From Irregularibacter muris (GTDB lineage: Bacteria > Bacillota > Clostridia > Eubacteriales > Garciellaceae): a stretch of DNA of 64,000 nt. Positions 54,418-64,000 of this stretch are shown here, in pieces. Made by a program: the position numbers and the translations under genes. A model generated the notes under the pieces. It was not told the origin of the DNA and made no database searches. It saw only the letters and a list, made by a program, of their open reading frames with translations. The stretch lies in NCBI RefSeq assembly GCF_024622505.1, contig NZ_JANKAS010000004.1:124001-188000 (forward strand), read 5' to 3'. The stretch's first letter is position 1; each line of letters opens with the position of its first letter.

Positions 54418-54957
54418 TTATTTGCTGAAAGGCATTCCTAGCAATCTTAGCAGTTCTCTTGCTTCCTCATCATTTTGAGCTGTTGTTACAAAAATTATAT
54501 CCATACCTCTTACTTTTTCTACTTTGTCATACTCAATTTCTGGGAAGATTAATTGTTCTTTAATTCCTAAGGAATAGTTACCTCTTCCGTCAAAGGCTTT
54601 AGTGGAAACCCCTCTAAAGTCACGTACTCTTGGAAGTGCAACATTAAATACTTTATCTACAAATTCGTACATTCTTTCTCCTCGAAGGGTTACCTTTGCA
54701 CCTACTGGCATACCTTCACGGATTTTGAAATTGGAAACAGATTTTTTTGCTTTTGTCACAACAGGTTTTTGACCTACAATAGCTGTCAAATCGCTTACGG
54801 CAGCTTCCAATATCTTTATATTATCCTTTGCTTCTCCTACTCCCATATTCACGATAACTTTTTCTAGTTTTGGGATTTCCATTACACTGCTATATTTAAA
54901 CTTTTCCATCATTGCTGGCGCAACTTCATTTGCAAACTTATCTTTTAATCTAGCCAT
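54418..54957 (-). CDS. rplE: 50S ribosomal protein L5
   Basis: 5S rRNA-binding L5 (179 aa). [40 protein letters not shown] and [20 protein letters not shown] are diagnostic. The ATG at 54957 is preferred for GGAGG 8 nt upstream and the standard length; a TTG two codons earlier is in frame. Confidence 0.97.
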   Translation of the reverse strand: MARLKDKFANEVAPAMMEKFKYSSVMEIPKLEKVIVNMGVGEAKDNIKILEAAVSDLTAIVGQKPVVTKAKKSVSNFKIREGMPVGAKVTLRGERMYEFVDKVFNVALPRVRDFRGVSTKAFDGRGNYSLGIKEQLIFPEIEYDKVEKVRGMDIIFVTTAQNDEEARELLRLLGMPFSK

Positions 54958-54980
54958 TTCCAATACCTCCCTTCGCCAAC

Positions 54981-55310
54981 CTATTTATTAAAAGTTTCTC
55001 CGCATTTTTTACAGTAACGTACCTTTGTACCATCTTCTAAGAATTTAATGCCTGTTCTTACACCCATTTTATCCTTTGAGCAATAGTACATTACGTTAGA
55101 TGCATCAATTTTTCCTTCTTTGTGAACCAAACCACCTTGTTGATTCGCTGCGGAAGGTTTAACATGTTTTGTAATCATGTTTACCTCTTCTACAATAACT
55201 CTATTTTCTGAAGGAAGTACTGATAGCACTTTACCCTTTTTTCCTTTATCTTTACCCGCGATTACCACAACGGTGTCTCCGGTTTTTACATGTATTTTTT
55301 TATTGGCCAA
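54981..55310 (-). CDS. rplX: 50S ribosomal protein L24
   Basis: Assembly-initiating protein L24 with a KOW motif ([20 protein letters not shown]). The TTG at 55310 gives 109 aa, with GAGGAGGTG 6 nt upstream; the longer GTG at 55319 lies on the ribosome binding site. The C-terminus has a two-cysteine knuckle RYCKKCGE. Confidence 0.95.
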   Translation of the reverse strand: MANKKIHVKTGDTVVVIAGKDKGKKGKVLSVLPSENRVIVEEVNMITKHVKPSAANQQGGLVHKEGKIDASNVMYYCSKDKMGVRTGIKFLEDGTKVRYCKKCGETFNK

Positions 55311-55328
55311 GATTGTCACCTCCTCAAT

Positions 55329-55697
55329 CTATAGTACTTCAGGCGCCAATGATAATATTTTTAAGTAACTTTTTTCTCTTAATTCTCTAGCTACTGGTCC
55401 AAAAATACGAGTTCCTCTTGGCTGTTTGTCATCTTTTATTACAACAGCTGCATTTTCATCGAATTTTATATAGCTACCATCATTTCTTCTAACGCCTCTT
55501 TTACTTCGCACAACAACTGCTTTTACAATTTCACCTTTTTTAACAACACCGCCGGGTGTTGCGCTTTTTACAGTAGCAACAATTACGTCGCCAATATTTG
55601 CATATCTTTTTCCTGAACCACCTAATACACGGATACATAGTAATTCCTTTGCACCTGTATTATCAGCAACTTTTAATCTACTTTCTTGTTGAATCAT
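55329..55697 (-). CDS. rplN: 50S ribosomal protein L14
   Basis: Intersubunit-bridge protein L14 (122 aa). [20 protein letters not shown], the signature [20 protein letters not shown] and [15 protein letters not shown] are diagnostic. Confidence 0.98.
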   Translation of the reverse strand: MIQQESRLKVADNTGAKELLCIRVLGGSGKRYANIGDVIVATVKSATPGGVVKKGEIVKAVVVRSKRGVRRNDGSYIKFDENAAVVIKDDKQPRGTRIFGPVARELREKSYLKILSLAPEVL

Positions 55698-55723
55698 GCA
55701 TATGCCCTCCTTTCAACACCCTA

Positions 55724-55978
55724 TTACTTAGCTTTCTCGATTACGTCTGCAAGTCTCCATCTTTTATCCTTACTCAATGGTCTTGTTTCCATTATTCTTA
55801 CACGATCACCAATTTGGCATTGGTTGTTTTCGTCATGAGCTTTGAATCTGGTACTTCTCTTTACCGACTTTCCATACAATGGATGTCTTACAAAAGTTTC
55901 CACTGCTACAACAATTGTCTTATCCATTTTATCGCTTACTACTCGACCAATTCTTGTTTTTCTATTTCCTCTTTCCAC
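55724..55978 (-). CDS. rpsQ: 30S ribosomal protein S17
   Basis: OB-fold 16S binder S17 (84 aa). [20 protein letters not shown], and [20 protein letters not shown] are family blocks. The GTG at 55978 is chosen for GAAGGAGG 7 nt upstream; the open frame to 55996 would start inside it. Confidence 0.96.
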   Translation of the reverse strand: MERGNRKTRIGRVVSDKMDKTIVVAVETFVRHPLYGKSVKRSTRFKAHDENNQCQIGDRVRIMETRPLSKDKRWRLADVIEKAK

Positions 55979-55998
55979 AGTGAAGCCTCCTTCCATAA

Positions 55999-56202
55999 CT
56001 ATGCTTCAATAGCTTTAATTTCCCGTTCTCTTAAAATGGTTTTTATTCTTGCATAGGTTTTTTTAACCTCTTTAATTCTCATTGGGTTTTCCAATTGCCC
56101 TGTAGCAAGTTGGAATCTTAAATTGAATAATTCAGCTTTTAAGTCATTTAATTGTTGCTCTAGTTCTTGTGAGGATAACTCTCTTATTTCTTTAGCTTTC
56201 AT
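55999..56202 (-). CDS. rpmC: 50S ribosomal protein L29
   Basis: Exit-tunnel protein L29 (67 aa), two helices: [20 protein letters not shown] and [20 protein letters not shown]. The ATG at 56202 overlaps rplP by 11 bp and has GGTGG 8 nt upstream. Confidence 0.96.
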   Translation of the reverse strand: MKAKEIRELSSQELEQQLNDLKAELFNLRFQLATGQLENPMRIKEVKKTYARIKTILREREIKAIEA

Positions 56203-56635
56203 TAGATTCACCACCCACTTCTTCAAAATCACGGCGTGTTACAAATTTTGTTTTGATAGGAAGTTTGTGCATTGCCAAACGCATAGCCTCTCTAGCTAAT
56301 TCCTCAGGAACACCCGCAACTTCAAATAAAATTCTGCCTGGTTTAACTACTGCTACCCAATATTCAGGAGAACCTTTACCAGAACCCATACGAGTTTCTG
56401 CTGGTTTTTCTGTTACTGGCTTATCGGGGAAAATTTTAATCCAAACTTTTCCACCTCTTTTAATATATCTAGTCATGGCTACACGGGCTGCTTCTATTTG
56501 ATTAGAAGTAATCCATGCTGGTTCTAATGCCTGAATAGCATATTCACCATATGTGATTGTATTTCCACGAGTAGCTTGACCCTTCATACGACCTCTATGA
56601 ACTCTACGACGCTTAACCCTTTTAGGCATTAACAT
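56192..56635 (-). CDS. rplP: 50S ribosomal protein L16
   Basis: L16 near the A/P-site tRNA (147 aa). [40 protein letters not shown] and [20 protein letters not shown] are diagnostic. GGAGG precedes the ATG at 56635. Confidence 0.98.
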   Translation of the reverse strand: MLMPKRVKRRRVHRGRMKGQATRGNTITYGEYAIQALEPAWITSNQIEAARVAMTRYIKRGGKVWIKIFPDKPVTEKPAETRMGSGKGSPEYWVAVVKPGRILFEVAGVPEELAREAMRLAMHKLPIKTKFVTRRDFEEVGGESNES

Positions 56636-56652
56636 CTGATGATTCCTCCTTC

Positions 56653-57315
56653 CTATTTCTTCCCTTCTTCAACATTTTCTTTTTTTGTTGGAAGAACTTC
56701 GCCTTTATTAATCCAAACTTTAACTCCTAATTTACCATAGGTTGTATTTGCTTCTGCAAATCCGTAATTAATGTCAGCTCTTAGGGTTTGCAATGGCACA
56801 TTACCTTCTTGATATCCTTCTGTTCTAGCCATTTCTGCTCCATTTAATCTTCCGGCAACAGCTGTTTTTACCCCTAAAGCTCCATTTCTCATTGCTCTTT
56901 GAATAGACTGTTTCATCGCTCTTCTAAAGGAAATTCTTCTTTCCAATTGAGAAGCAATATTTTCTGCCACCAATTGAGCATCTACTTCTACATTTTTTAC
57001 TTCAATAATGTTGATGAGTATATTTTTACTCGTCATTTTTTCAATTGCTTTTCTCATGACTTCAATGCCAGATCCACCTCTACCAATAACCATTCCAGGT
57101 TTAGCAGTATGAATATGGATTTTCACTCTGTTTGCAGCTCTTTCTATTTCTATACTAGAGATCCCTGCATCATATTGACTCTTTTTTATATATTCACGAA
57201 TCTTTTGATCTTCTATCAATAGGTCTGCAAAGTCCTTATCTTTAGCATACCATCTTGCATTCCAATCTTTAATTACTCCGACTCTTAAACCATGTGGATT
57301 AACCTTTTGGCCCAC
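56653..57315 (-). CDS. rpsC: 30S ribosomal protein S3
   Basis: mRNA entry-channel protein S3 (220 aa). [20 protein letters not shown], the KH domain [20 protein letters not shown] and [20 protein letters not shown] are diagnostic. It lies between rplV and rplP. Confidence 0.98.
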   Translation of the reverse strand: MGQKVNPHGLRVGVIKDWNARWYAKDKDFADLLIEDQKIREYIKKSQYDAGISSIEIERAANRVKIHIHTAKPGMVIGRGGSGIEVMRKAIEKMTSKNILINIIEVKNVEVDAQLVAENIASQLERRISFRRAMKQSIQRAMRNGALGVKTAVAGRLNGAEMARTEGYQEGNVPLQTLRADINYGFAEANTTYGKLGVKVWINKGEVLPTKKENVEEGKK

Positions 57316-57328
57316 TAAATATCCCTCC

Positions 57329-57664
57329 TTACTCTCTTTCTTTTAATACAACTGAAATATGACTTGTTCTTTTTAAGATTTGTGTACCTCTTCCTTGTGC
57401 TCTAGCTCTAAAGCGTTTCAATGTAGGTCCTTGATTTGCTTGTATTTCTGCTACATATAGACTATCTACATTCATATCATAATTATTTTCTGCATTTGCT
57501 GCTGCTGAACGAAGTAGTTTAGCTACTGGTTCAGATGCTGCCTTAGGTGTAAGGCTTAAAATATTCAATGCTTCTCCGAGGTTTTTACCTCTTATCAAAT
57601 CTATGACGATTTTCACTTTTCGTGGTGATATTCTAATGTGTTTTGCAATGGCTCTTGCTTCCAC
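57329..57664 (-). CDS. rplV: 50S ribosomal protein L22
   Basis: Exit-tunnel protein L22 (111 aa). [20 protein letters not shown] and the tunnel-loop [20 protein letters not shown] are diagnostic. It starts with GTG at 57664, with GAGGAGG 8 nt upstream. Confidence 0.97.
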   Translation of the reverse strand: MEARAIAKHIRISPRKVKIVIDLIRGKNLGEALNILSLTPKAASEPVAKLLRSAAANAENNYDMNVDSLYVAEIQANQGPTLKRFRARAQGRGTQILKRTSHISVVLKERE

Positions 57665-57684
57665 TCTGAAAACCTCCTCTCACT

Positions 57685-57969
57685 CTATCTAACTTTAGAA
57701 GTTTTTTCTGATTTATCTGCATGACCTCTATAGGTTCTTGTTGGTGCAAATTCACCTAGTTTATGTCCTACCATATCCTCAGTTACATATACAGGTACGT
57801 GTTTTCTTCCATCGTATACTGCAATAGTATGTCCTACCATTTGTGGGAATAATGTAGTATTTCTTGACCAGGTCTTTAATATTTTCTTTTCACCTTTTTG
57901 ATTTAACTCTTCTACTCTTTTTAGCAATCTCTCATCAACATAAGGTCCTTTTTTTAATGATCTACCCAT
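57685..57969 (-). CDS. rpsS: 30S ribosomal protein S19
   Basis: Head protein S19 (94 aa). [20 protein letters not shown] and [16 protein letters not shown] are diagnostic. The ATG at 57969 is chosen for GGGAGG upstream; the frame is open to 57993. Confidence 0.97.
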   Translation of the reverse strand: MGRSLKKGPYVDERLLKRVEELNQKGEKKILKTWSRNTTLFPQMVGHTIAVYDGRKHVPVYVTEDMVGHKLGEFAPTRTYRGHADKSEKTSKVR

Positions 57970-58043
57970 TAATCGGTTGCCTCCCTTCATCAAACGATCA
58001 CTTAATTAAGTTAAGCCGTTGGAGCCCCTGAAGACTCCAGGGC

Positions 58044-58877
58044 TTATTTTTGTTTTCTTTTTCTGACAATGTATTTGTCACTATGCTTATTTTTCTTCCT
58101 GGTTTTATATCCAAGAGTTGGTTTGCCCCATGGAGTAACAGGTGTAGGTAATCCGATTGGGGATCTACCCTCTCCACCACCATGTGGGTGATCTACTGGG
58201 TTCATTACAACCCCACGTACTGTAGGTCTGTATCCTAAATGTCTAGATTTACCTGCTTTACCTATTCTTATATTCTCGTGTTCAACATTTCCTACTTGAC
58301 CAATGGTTGCACGACATTCCACACGAACCATACGCACCTCTCCGGATGGTAGTCTAACCTGTGCATAGTCGCCTTCTTTTGCCATTAGTTGGGCAGAGTT
58401 TCCTGCTGATCTAACCATTTGTGCGCCTTTACCTACTTTTAATTCGATATTGTGAATTACAGTACCCACGGGTATATTTTTCAAAGGTAGGGCATTACCC
58501 ACTTTGATGTCAGCATTTGGTCCAGATACAACAGTATCTCCTACTTTTAATCCCTTTGGATGTAGAATATATCTCTTTTCTCCATCTACATAATGTAGTA
58601 GTGCAATATGTGCTGAACGGTTTGGATCATACTCTACAGAAGCTACTTTTGCAGGTATTTCATCTTTATTTCTCTTGAAATCAATAATTCTGTATTGTCT
58701 TTTCTCTCCGCCACCTCTGTGTCGAACAGTCATTCTACCATAGTTATTTCTTCCGCCGGTTCTATTAATGGTTTCTAATAGAGATTTTTCAGGTTCTGTT
58801 TTGGTAATCTCTTCAAAGGTAGAAACCCTCATATTTCTACGTCCAGGGGAAGTTGGTTTGTATTTTTTAATGCCCAT
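58044..58877 (-). CDS. rplB: 50S ribosomal protein L2
   Basis: Peptidyl-transferase-centre protein L2 (277 aa). [20 protein letters not shown] and the C-terminal signature [20 protein letters not shown] are diagnostic. It lies between rplW and rpsS. A short hairpin lies in the 74-bp gap after it. Confidence 0.98.
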   Translation of the reverse strand: MGIKKYKPTSPGRRNMRVSTFEEITKTEPEKSLLETINRTGGRNNYGRMTVRHRGGGEKRQYRIIDFKRNKDEIPAKVASVEYDPNRSAHIALLHYVDGEKRYILHPKGLKVGDTVVSGPNADIKVGNALPLKNIPVGTVIHNIELKVGKGAQMVRSAGNSAQLMAKEGDYAQVRLPSGEVRMVRVECRATIGQVGNVEHENIRIGKAGKSRHLGYRPTVRGVVMNPVDHPHGGGEGRSPIGLPTPVTPWGKPTLGYKTRKKNKHSDKYIVRKRKQK

Positions 58878-58930
58878 TTCATTCCCTCCTTCTGGTGCTT
58901 ATCAGGCATTCAGCCTATAATCTGCAAGTT

Positions 58931-59221
58931 TTACATGCCTTCGAAAAATTCAATTTCCTTACTATCTTCTGTAAGTTGAATAATTGCCTTCTTCCAGTCT
59001 GGTCTCTTTCCTTCATAACGACCCATTCTTTTCACCTTGCCTACCATGTTCATGGTATTTACTTTTAAAACTTTTACATTAAAAATTTCTTCCATGGCTT
59101 TTTTAATTTCAACCTTATTTGCTCTTTTATCTACCTTGAAAGTGTATTTTTTATCCGCCATGTCATCCATACTTCTTTCAGTGATTATTGGCTTAATGAT
59201 GATATCATGTGCATTTTTCAT
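58931..59221 (-). CDS. rplW: 50S ribosomal protein L23
   Basis: Exit-site protein L23 (96 aa), docking site for trigger factor and [23 protein letters not shown] and [20 protein letters not shown] are family blocks. Its ATG shares one base with the rplD stop (TAATG), so the two are translationally coupled, with GAGGAGGTG inside rplD. Confidence 0.97.
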   Translation of the reverse strand: MKNAHDIIIKPIITERSMDDMADKKYTFKVDKRANKVEIKKAMEEIFNVKVLKVNTMNMVGKVKRMGRYEGKRPDWKKAIIQLTEDSKEIEFFEGM

Positions 59222-59844
59222 TATGCATACACCTCCTCAACAAGGGATACTGCTTCCTTAGTGATGACTAATTTGTCATATCTTAAGATATCATATACAT
59301 TCAATGTATTCACCAAGGTACTTTTTATATTAGGAAGGTTTCTAGCTGATTTTTCGATTACCTCATTTTTTCCTGGTAATACGATAAGTGCTTTTTCACC
59401 TGCATTAATATTATTTAGAATCGCTAACATTTCCTTAGTCTTTGGATTTTCCATAGCTAATTCATCTAATACAACAATTTCATTATCTGCTACTTTGGAA
59501 GACAATGCTGATTTCATAGCAAGTCTCTTTACCTTTTTTGGAACAGCTTGGCTGTAGTCCCTTGGCTTTGGAGCGAAAACTACTCCCCCCTTAGTCCAAA
59601 GTGGAGAACGTATGGAACCATGTCTAGCTCTACCTGTACCTTTTTGTCTCCATGGTTTTCTACCTCCGCCTCTTACCTCAGCTCTAGTTTTGGCAGATTG
59701 TGTTCCTTGTCTTCTATTTGCTAATTGGGCTTTTACAACTTGATGAAGAACAGCTTCATTAACCTCTATACCGAATACGCTATCACTTAATTCAATCTCT
59801 CCTACCTGTTGTCCACCCATATTTAATAAATCTACTTTTGGCAT
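59221..59844 (-). CDS. rplD: 50S ribosomal protein L4
   Basis: L4 (207 aa), which extends a loop into the exit tunnel; in E. coli it also represses the S10 operon. [20 protein letters not shown] is the loop signature. GAAAGGAGG precedes the ATG. Confidence 0.98.
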   Translation of the reverse strand: MPKVDLLNMGGQQVGEIELSDSVFGIEVNEAVLHQVVKAQLANRRQGTQSAKTRAEVRGGGRKPWRQKGTGRARHGSIRSPLWTKGGVVFAPKPRDYSQAVPKKVKRLAMKSALSSKVADNEIVVLDELAMENPKTKEMLAILNNINAGEKALIVLPGKNEVIEKSARNLPNIKSTLVNTLNVYDILRYDKLVITKEAVSLVEEVYA

Positions 59845-59875
59845 TTTGCTTCCTCCTTTCCTACAAATTCCTTAT

Positions 59876-60511
59876 CTATTTCTTGTTCTTTACAGTGTCT
59901 TTGATGGATAGTAAAGTACCTTTAATACCAGGTACTGCACCTTTAATAAGTAATAGTTTATTTTCAGCATCTACCCTTACAATTTCTAAGTTTTGCACTG
60001 TGATTGTTTTGTTACCCATTTGTCCTGGTAGCTTTTTCCCTTTGAAAACTCTTGATGGAGATGATGAACCACCCATGGAACCTGGGGATCTATGATATTT
60101 GGAACCATGTGCCATAGGTCCTGTATGTTGATTCCATCTCTTGATTACTCCAGCAAAGCCTTTACCTTTGGAAGTACCAGTAACATCTATTTTATCCCCC
60201 ACTTGGAAGATATCTACTTTAACTTCTTGGCCTACTTCATATTCACTAGCATTTGCCAATCTAAATTCTCTTAGATATTTTCTATAGGCTATACCTGCTT
60301 TGTCAAAATGGCCTTTGCTTGGCTTGTTGACTCTTCTTTCCTTTATATCGCCATAGCCAAGTTGAACAGAACTATATCCTTCTTTTTCTTCTTCCTTCTT
60401 TTGTACCACTAGGCAAGGTCCTGCCTCTACAACTGTTACAGGGATTAATTGACCTTCTTCGCTGAAGATTTGAGTCATACCCACTTTTTTACCTAAAATT
60501 GCTTTGTTCAT
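59876..60511 (-). CDS. rplC: 50S ribosomal protein L3
   Basis: L3 (211 aa), an early assembly protein. [20 protein letters not shown], and [20 protein letters not shown] and [11 protein letters not shown] are diagnostic. The ATG at 60511 is chosen because the in-frame GTG at 60523 lies on the GGGAGG site. Confidence 0.97.
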   Translation of the reverse strand: MNKAILGKKVGMTQIFSEEGQLIPVTVVEAGPCLVVQKKEEEKEGYSSVQLGYGDIKERRVNKPSKGHFDKAGIAYRKYLREFRLANASEYEVGQEVKVDIFQVGDKIDVTGTSKGKGFAGVIKRWNQHTGPMAHGSKYHRSPGSMGGSSSPSRVFKGKKLPGQMGNKTITVQNLEIVRVDAENKLLLIKGAVPGIKGTLLSIKDTVKNKK

Positions 60512-60565
60512 TTGTCTTTGCACCTCCCAATATTAGCGGAATACCTTGGGTATTCATAATAGGTT

Positions 60566-60874
60566 TTATAATTTGATTTCTATGTCCACACCTGCTGGTA
60601 AATCTAATCTCATTAAAGAATCCACTGTCTTTGGTGTTGGACTTAAAATGTCAATTAGTCTTTTATGAGTTCTCATTTCAAACTGCTCTCTAGAGTCTTT
60701 GTATTTGTGTACTGCACGAAGAATTGTGATAATTTCCTTTTCAGTAGGAAGTGGCACAGGTCCTGAAACCTCTGCTCCTGTTCTCTTTGCAGTTTCTACA
60801 ATTTTTTCTGCAGATTGATCCAACACTTTGTGATCAAATGCTTTTAGCCTAATTCTAATTTTTTGTTTTGCCAT
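60566..60874 (-). CDS. rpsJ: 30S ribosomal protein S10
   Basis: S10 (102 aa), also the NusE antitermination factor. [20 protein letters not shown] and [20 protein letters not shown] are diagnostic. The ATG at 60874 has AAGGAGGG upstream. It is the first gene of the S10 operon, after a leader of about 200 nt. Confidence 0.98.
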   Translation of the reverse strand: MAKQKIRIRLKAFDHKVLDQSAEKIVETAKRTGAEVSGPVPLPTEKEIITILRAVHKYKDSREQFEMRTHKRLIDILSPTPKTVDSLMRLDLPAGVDIEIKL

Positions 60875-61087
60875 GTGATAATTTCCCTCCTTCAATCGCA
60901 CGTTTTTCAATACATACGACCGGAACTATCGTACACTTTCCCGGGTGTTTTCTATAATAATTTTAAAAAACACCTGTGTGTCTGATAGATTCAGTCGCCC
61001 GTATTCCAGATACGGACATTCTCAGTGAAAATTTCCCTAGCAAGCAGGCAACCTTTCACATCATCGCATGTCTTTTACAACTACTTT
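60875..61087 (-). promoter_or_regulatory. Structured leader of the S10 operon
   Basis: The leader (minus strand) contains several stems: GTGAAA...TTTCAC near 61060-61025, CCGTAT/ATACGG at about 61015-61000, and GGTGTTTT/AAAACACC near 60978-60948. No terminator-like T-run is seen. It could be an autoregulatory leader or an antitermination entry site; nothing in the sequence proves which. Confidence 0.45.
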
Positions 61088-61116
61088 ATTTTATACTATC
61101 TTTCTACATTTTGCAA
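61088..61116 (-). promoter_or_regulatory. Promoter of the S10 operon
   Basis: TTGCAA (61116-61111) and TAAAAT (61093-61088) are 17 bp apart on the minus strand, between the tuf terminator and the rpsJ leader. Confidence 0.6.
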
Positions 61117-61145
61117 GGTTTTTTTCCTTTTCCATAGAAAATGAT

Positions 61146-61196
61146 AAAAATATTAAAGAAGATAAGGAGCGATCGTCTCCTTACTTCTTTAATATC
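61146..61196 (-). terminator. Terminator of tuf
   Basis: ATATTAAAGAAG.AAGGAG pairs with CTCCTTA.CTTCTTTAATAT, closing a short loop over CGATCG, followed by TTTTTAT on the minus strand. It separates tuf from the S10 operon. Confidence 0.85.
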
Positions 61197-61223
61197 TTTA
61201 TTTTTCTTCTTTATACTCAGGAA

Positions 61224-62417
61224 TTACTCAATAATAGAAGCAACAACACCTGCTCCTACTGTTCTTCCACCTTCACGAATAGCAAATCTTAATCCTTCTT
61301 CAATAGCTATAGGAGTGATTAGGTCGATTTCCATAGTAATGTTATCTCCTGGCATTACCATTTCTACACCTTCTCCTAATTCAATTACTCCGGTTACGTC
61401 TGTTGTTCTAAAGTAGAATTGTGGTCTGTATCCATTAAAGAATGGAGTATGTCTTCCACCCTCTTCTTTAGTCAATACGTAAATCTCAGATGTGAATTTT
61501 GTATGAGGCTTGATAGATCCTGGCTTTGCTAATACTTGACCTCTTTCAATATCTTCTCTTTGTACCCCTCTTAAAAGTACTCCGATATTATCTCCCGCTT
61601 GGGCTTGGTCTAGTAGTTTTCTAAACATTTCTACTCCAGTTACTACGATCTTTCTGGACTCTTCTGTTAAGCCTACGATTTCTACTTCGTCTTGTACTTT
61701 TACGATTCCTCTTTCTACTCTTCCTGTAGCTACTGTTCCTCTACCTGTGATAGAGAATACGTCCTCTACTGGCATCAAGAAAGGTTGGTCTACTGGTCTT
61801 TCTGGCTCTGGAATGTACTCATCACATGCTTGCATTAACTCTACGATTTTGTCTCCCCACTCGCTATCTGGATCTTCTAATGCTTTTAAAGCAGATCCAA
61901 TTACGATTGGTGTGTCATCTCCTGGGAATTCATATTCGCTTAGTAATTCTCTTACTTCCATTTCAACCAATTCTAATAATTCTTCGTCATCTACCATGTC
62001 TGCTTTGTTTAAGAATACTACGATATATGGTACCCCTACTTGTCTGGATAGTAGGATATGTTCTCTTGTTTGTGGCATTGGACCATCTGCTGAGGATACT
62101 ACTAGGATTGCTCCATCCATTTGGGCTGCTCCAGTGATCATGTTTTTAACGTAGTCAGCATGACCTGGGCAGTCTACGTGAGCATAGTGACGATTGTCTG
62201 TTTCGTACTCTACGTGAGATGTGGAAATGGTAATTCCTCTTTCTCTCTCTTCTGGTGCTTTATCAATGTTGTCATAGCTCATAACTTGTCCTGATCCAAA
62301 TCTTTTGTTTAATACTGTAGTAATCGCTGCTGTTAATGTTGTTTTACCATGGTCTACGTGACCTATTGTCCCTATATTTACGTGGGGTTTTGTTCTTTCA
62401 AATCTTTCCTTTGCCAT
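61224..62417 (-). CDS. tuf: Elongation factor Tu
   Basis: GTPase that delivers aminoacyl-tRNA (397 aa). G1 [10 protein letters not shown] near residues 19-28, G3 [10 protein letters not shown]4 NKADMVD and the C-terminal [20 protein letters not shown] are intact. The short gap after fusA holds a 9-bp hairpin. Transcription ends at the terminator at 61146-61196. Confidence 0.98.
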   Translation of the reverse strand: MAKERFERTKPHVNIGTIGHVDHGKTTLTAAITTVLNKRFGSGQVMSYDNIDKAPEERERGITISTSHVEYETDNRHYAHVDCPGHADYVKNMITGAAQMDGAILVVSSADGPMPQTREHILLSRQVGVPYIVVFLNKADMVDDEELLELVEMEVRELLSEYEFPGDDTPIVIGSALKALEDPDSEWGDKIVELMQACDEYIPEPERPVDQPFLMPVEDVFSITGRGTVATGRVERGIVKVQDEVEIVGLTEESRKIVVTGVEMFRKLLDQAQAGDNIGVLLRGVQREDIERGQVLAKPGSIKPHTKFTSEIYVLTKEEGGRHTPFFNGYRPQFYFRTTDVTGVIELGEGVEMVMPGDNITMEIDLITPIAIEEGLRFAIREGGRTVGAGVVASIIE

Positions 62418-62444
62418 TTTTGTTATCCTCCTTTAACATATGTA

Positions 62445-62468
62445 GCAACCTGCAACCAAGCAGGCTGC
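62445..62468 (-). other. Hairpin in the fusA-tuf gap
   Basis: GCAGCCTGC and GCAGGTTGC form a 9-bp stem (one wobble) with a 6-nt loop on the minus strand, just before the tuf ribosome binding site. There is no T-run. Confidence 0.4.
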
Positions 62469-62481
62469 TAAATCATTTTTA

Positions 62482-64000
62482 TTAGTTCTTTTTACCAGCC
62501 ATTATTTCTTCTGCAATACTCTTTGGCACTTCTTCATAATGGGAGAATTGCATTGTATATACTCCACGACCCTGTGTCTTAGAACGAAGGTCTGTAGCAT
62601 ATCCAAACATTTCAGATAGAGGAACAAACCCTCTGATGATTTGTGCACCAGATCTTGCTTCCATTCCTTCTACTCTACCTCTTCTAGAGTTAATATCTCC
62701 CATTACATCACCCATGTATTCCTCAGGTACTGTAACTTCAATTTTAAACATAGGCTCTAGTAGAATTGGATTTGCTTTTCTCATTCCATCTTTAAAGGCC
62801 ATTGAACCTGCGATTTTAAAGGCCATTTCTGAGGAGTCCACTTCATGATAAGATCCGTCATAAAGGGTTACTTTGATATCTAATACTGGATAACCAGCAA
62901 GAATACCATTTTCCATTGCTTCTTGGATCCCGTTGTCAACTGGACCAATATATTCTTTAGGAATAGCTCCTCCAACAACCTTATTCACAAATTCATATCC
63001 TGTTCCTGGCTCTTGTGGTTCCATTTCAATAAGAACGTGTCCATATTGACCTCTACCACCAGATTGACGAGCAAATTTAGCTTCAGCTTTAACGCTGTTT
63101 TTAATGGTTTCTTTGTATGCAACTTGAGGTTTACCTACATTGGCTTCCACTTTGAATTCTCTCAACATACGGTCTACGATGATATCTAGATGAAGTTCTC
63201 CCATACCAGATATGATGGTTTGACCTGTCTCAGGATCAGTGTGGGCTCTAAAGGTTGGATCTTCTTCTGCCAGTTTTTGCAGGGCAACACCCATTTTATC
63301 TTGGCCAGCCTTTGTCTTAGGTTCGATAGCTACAGAGATAACTGGTTCTGGGAATTCCATGGACTCTAAGATAATTTGATGTCCTTCATCACAAAGTGTA
63401 TCTCCAGTACTTGTATCTTTCAAACCTACAGCAGCTGCAATATCTCCTGTATATACTTCAGTAATTTCTTCTCTATGGTTTGCATGCATTTGTAGAATAC
63501 GTCCAACTCTTTCTTTCTTGCTCTTTGTCGAGTTATATACATAGGAGCCTGATTGTAAAACTCCGGAATAAACTCTAAAGAAAGCAAGCTTTCCTACATA
63601 AGGGTCGGTCATAATTTTGAATGCCAATGCGGAGAAGGGCGCTTTATCATCTGCTGGACGCTCATCTTCTTCTTCACTATTTGGAAGAATCCCCTTGATC
63701 GCTGGAATGTCCAATGGAGAAGGCATATAAGCTACTACAGCATCCAATAAAGGTTGAACCCCCTTATTTTTATAGGAAGATCCACATAGTACAGGAATCA
63801 TATCTACATTTACTGTCGCTTTACGAATAGCGTTTTTAATCTCTTCTACAGAGATTTCTTCTCCCTCAAGGTATTTCATCATCAATTCTTCATCTTGATC
63901 AGCGATGGCCTCCATTAGATTGGTTCTATACTCTTCAGTTAGCTCCACCATATCTTCTGGAATATCCACGATCTCAATTTCTTTTCCAAGATCATCCTTG
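62482..64000 (-). CDS. fusA: Elongation factor G (C-terminal part, N-terminus beyond the window)
   Basis: Translocase GTPase; only about the last 505 residues are inside the window and the frame is open to base 64000 (..[20 protein letters not shown]). Domain II ([20 protein letters not shown]), domain III ([14 protein letters not shown]), domain IV ([20 protein letters not shown]) and domain V ([20 protein letters not shown]) are present, ending [10 protein letters not shown]. The GTPase domain is off the right edge. It is the gene upstream of tuf in the str operon. Confidence 0.97.
   Translation of the reverse strand, partial: KDDLGKEIEIVDIPEDMVELTEEYRTNLMEAIADQDEELMMKYLEGEEISVEEIKNAIRKATVNVDMIPVLCGSSYKNKGVQPLLDAVVAYMPSPLDIPAIKGILPNSEEEDERPADDKAPFSALAFKIMTDPYVGKLAFFRVYSGVLQSGSYVYNSTKSKKERVGRILQMHANHREEITEVYTGDIAAAVGLKDTSTGDTLCDEGHQIILESMEFPEPVISVAIEPKTKAGQDKMGVALQKLAEEDPTFRAHTDPETGQTIISGMGELHLDIIVDRMLREFKVEANVGKPQVAYKETIKNSVKAEAKFARQSGGRGQYGHVLIEMEPQEPGTGYEFVNKVVGGAIPKEYIGPVDNGIQEAMENGILAGYPVLDIKVTLYDGSYHEVDSSEMAFKIAGSMAFKDGMRKANPILLEPMFKIEVTVPEEYMGDVMGDINSRRGRVEGMEARSGAQIIRGFVPLSEMFGYATDLRSKTQGRGVYTMQFSHYEEVPKSIAEEIMAGKKN

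Noticed and set aside
55598-56056. 152-codon frame antisense to rplN and rpsQ
   Set aside because: Covers three ribosomal genes on the other strand and has no credible start.

Overview
The window is about 64 kb of a low-GC, Gram-positive, endospore-forming anaerobe of the class Clostridia. It looks most like the Alkaliphilus/Natronincola/Peptostreptococcaceae side of the group, but that placement is an inference. The evidence is the Clostridia-style fusA-tuf-S10-spc-alpha ribosomal block followed by ecfA1-ecfA2-ecfT-truA-rplM-rpsI-cwlD, a cortex amidase (CwlD), zinc-ribbon versions of S4, S14 and L36, strong AGGAGG ribosome binding sites, many TTG starts, a glmS ribozyme and a Trp T-box. Almost everything is on the minus strand. 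No tRNA, rRNA or CRISPR array was seen.

Region 1 (1-19.7 kb) is accessory and regulatory. It has a two-component pair ahead of an unseen gene at the left edge, an XRE regulator, an opine-type dehydrogenase, YbaK, a Nudix hydrolase and a RemA-like protein. Then comes a compact amino-acid module: two PLP gamma-family enzymes, an AGCS symporter, a MerR/GyrI regulator and an EamA exporter. Three of its promoters share a TTGACTCTAT half-site and a 19-bp spacer, as expected for a MerR-family activator. A CBS-GGDEF cyclase with a small partner and a full Bce-type antimicrobial-peptide resistance operon follow.

Region 2 (19.9-25.7 kb) is an island of small accessory genes and gene wrecks: a methyltransferase, a RhuM-family tail, VanZ, an IS1595-type transposase tail lying on a broken retropepsin gene, a DUF5412-like protein, a deoxyinosine/uracil-type glycosylase, an IS4-like fragment, a broken radical SAM gene and an intact MATE exporter.

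Region 3 (25.9-33 kb) is the cell-wall/second-messenger axis: cdaA-cdaR (c-di-AMP synthesis and its regulator), a phosphate butyryltransferase-type gene, then glmM and glmS. GlmM, GlmS and the glmS ribozyme set glucosamine-6-phosphate and UDP-GlcNAc supply.

Region 4 (33-40.8 kb) has a small membrane protein, trpP and trpS (trpS under a T-box with a TGG specifier), a stand-alone FtsX/LolD-type ABC pair, glutamate racemase and cwlD.

Region 5 (40.9-64 kb) is the translation superoperon, read right to left from a partial fusA to rpsI. It includes secY, adk, map, infA, a KOW-domain protein, rpoA and the ECF vitamin-transporter energising module.
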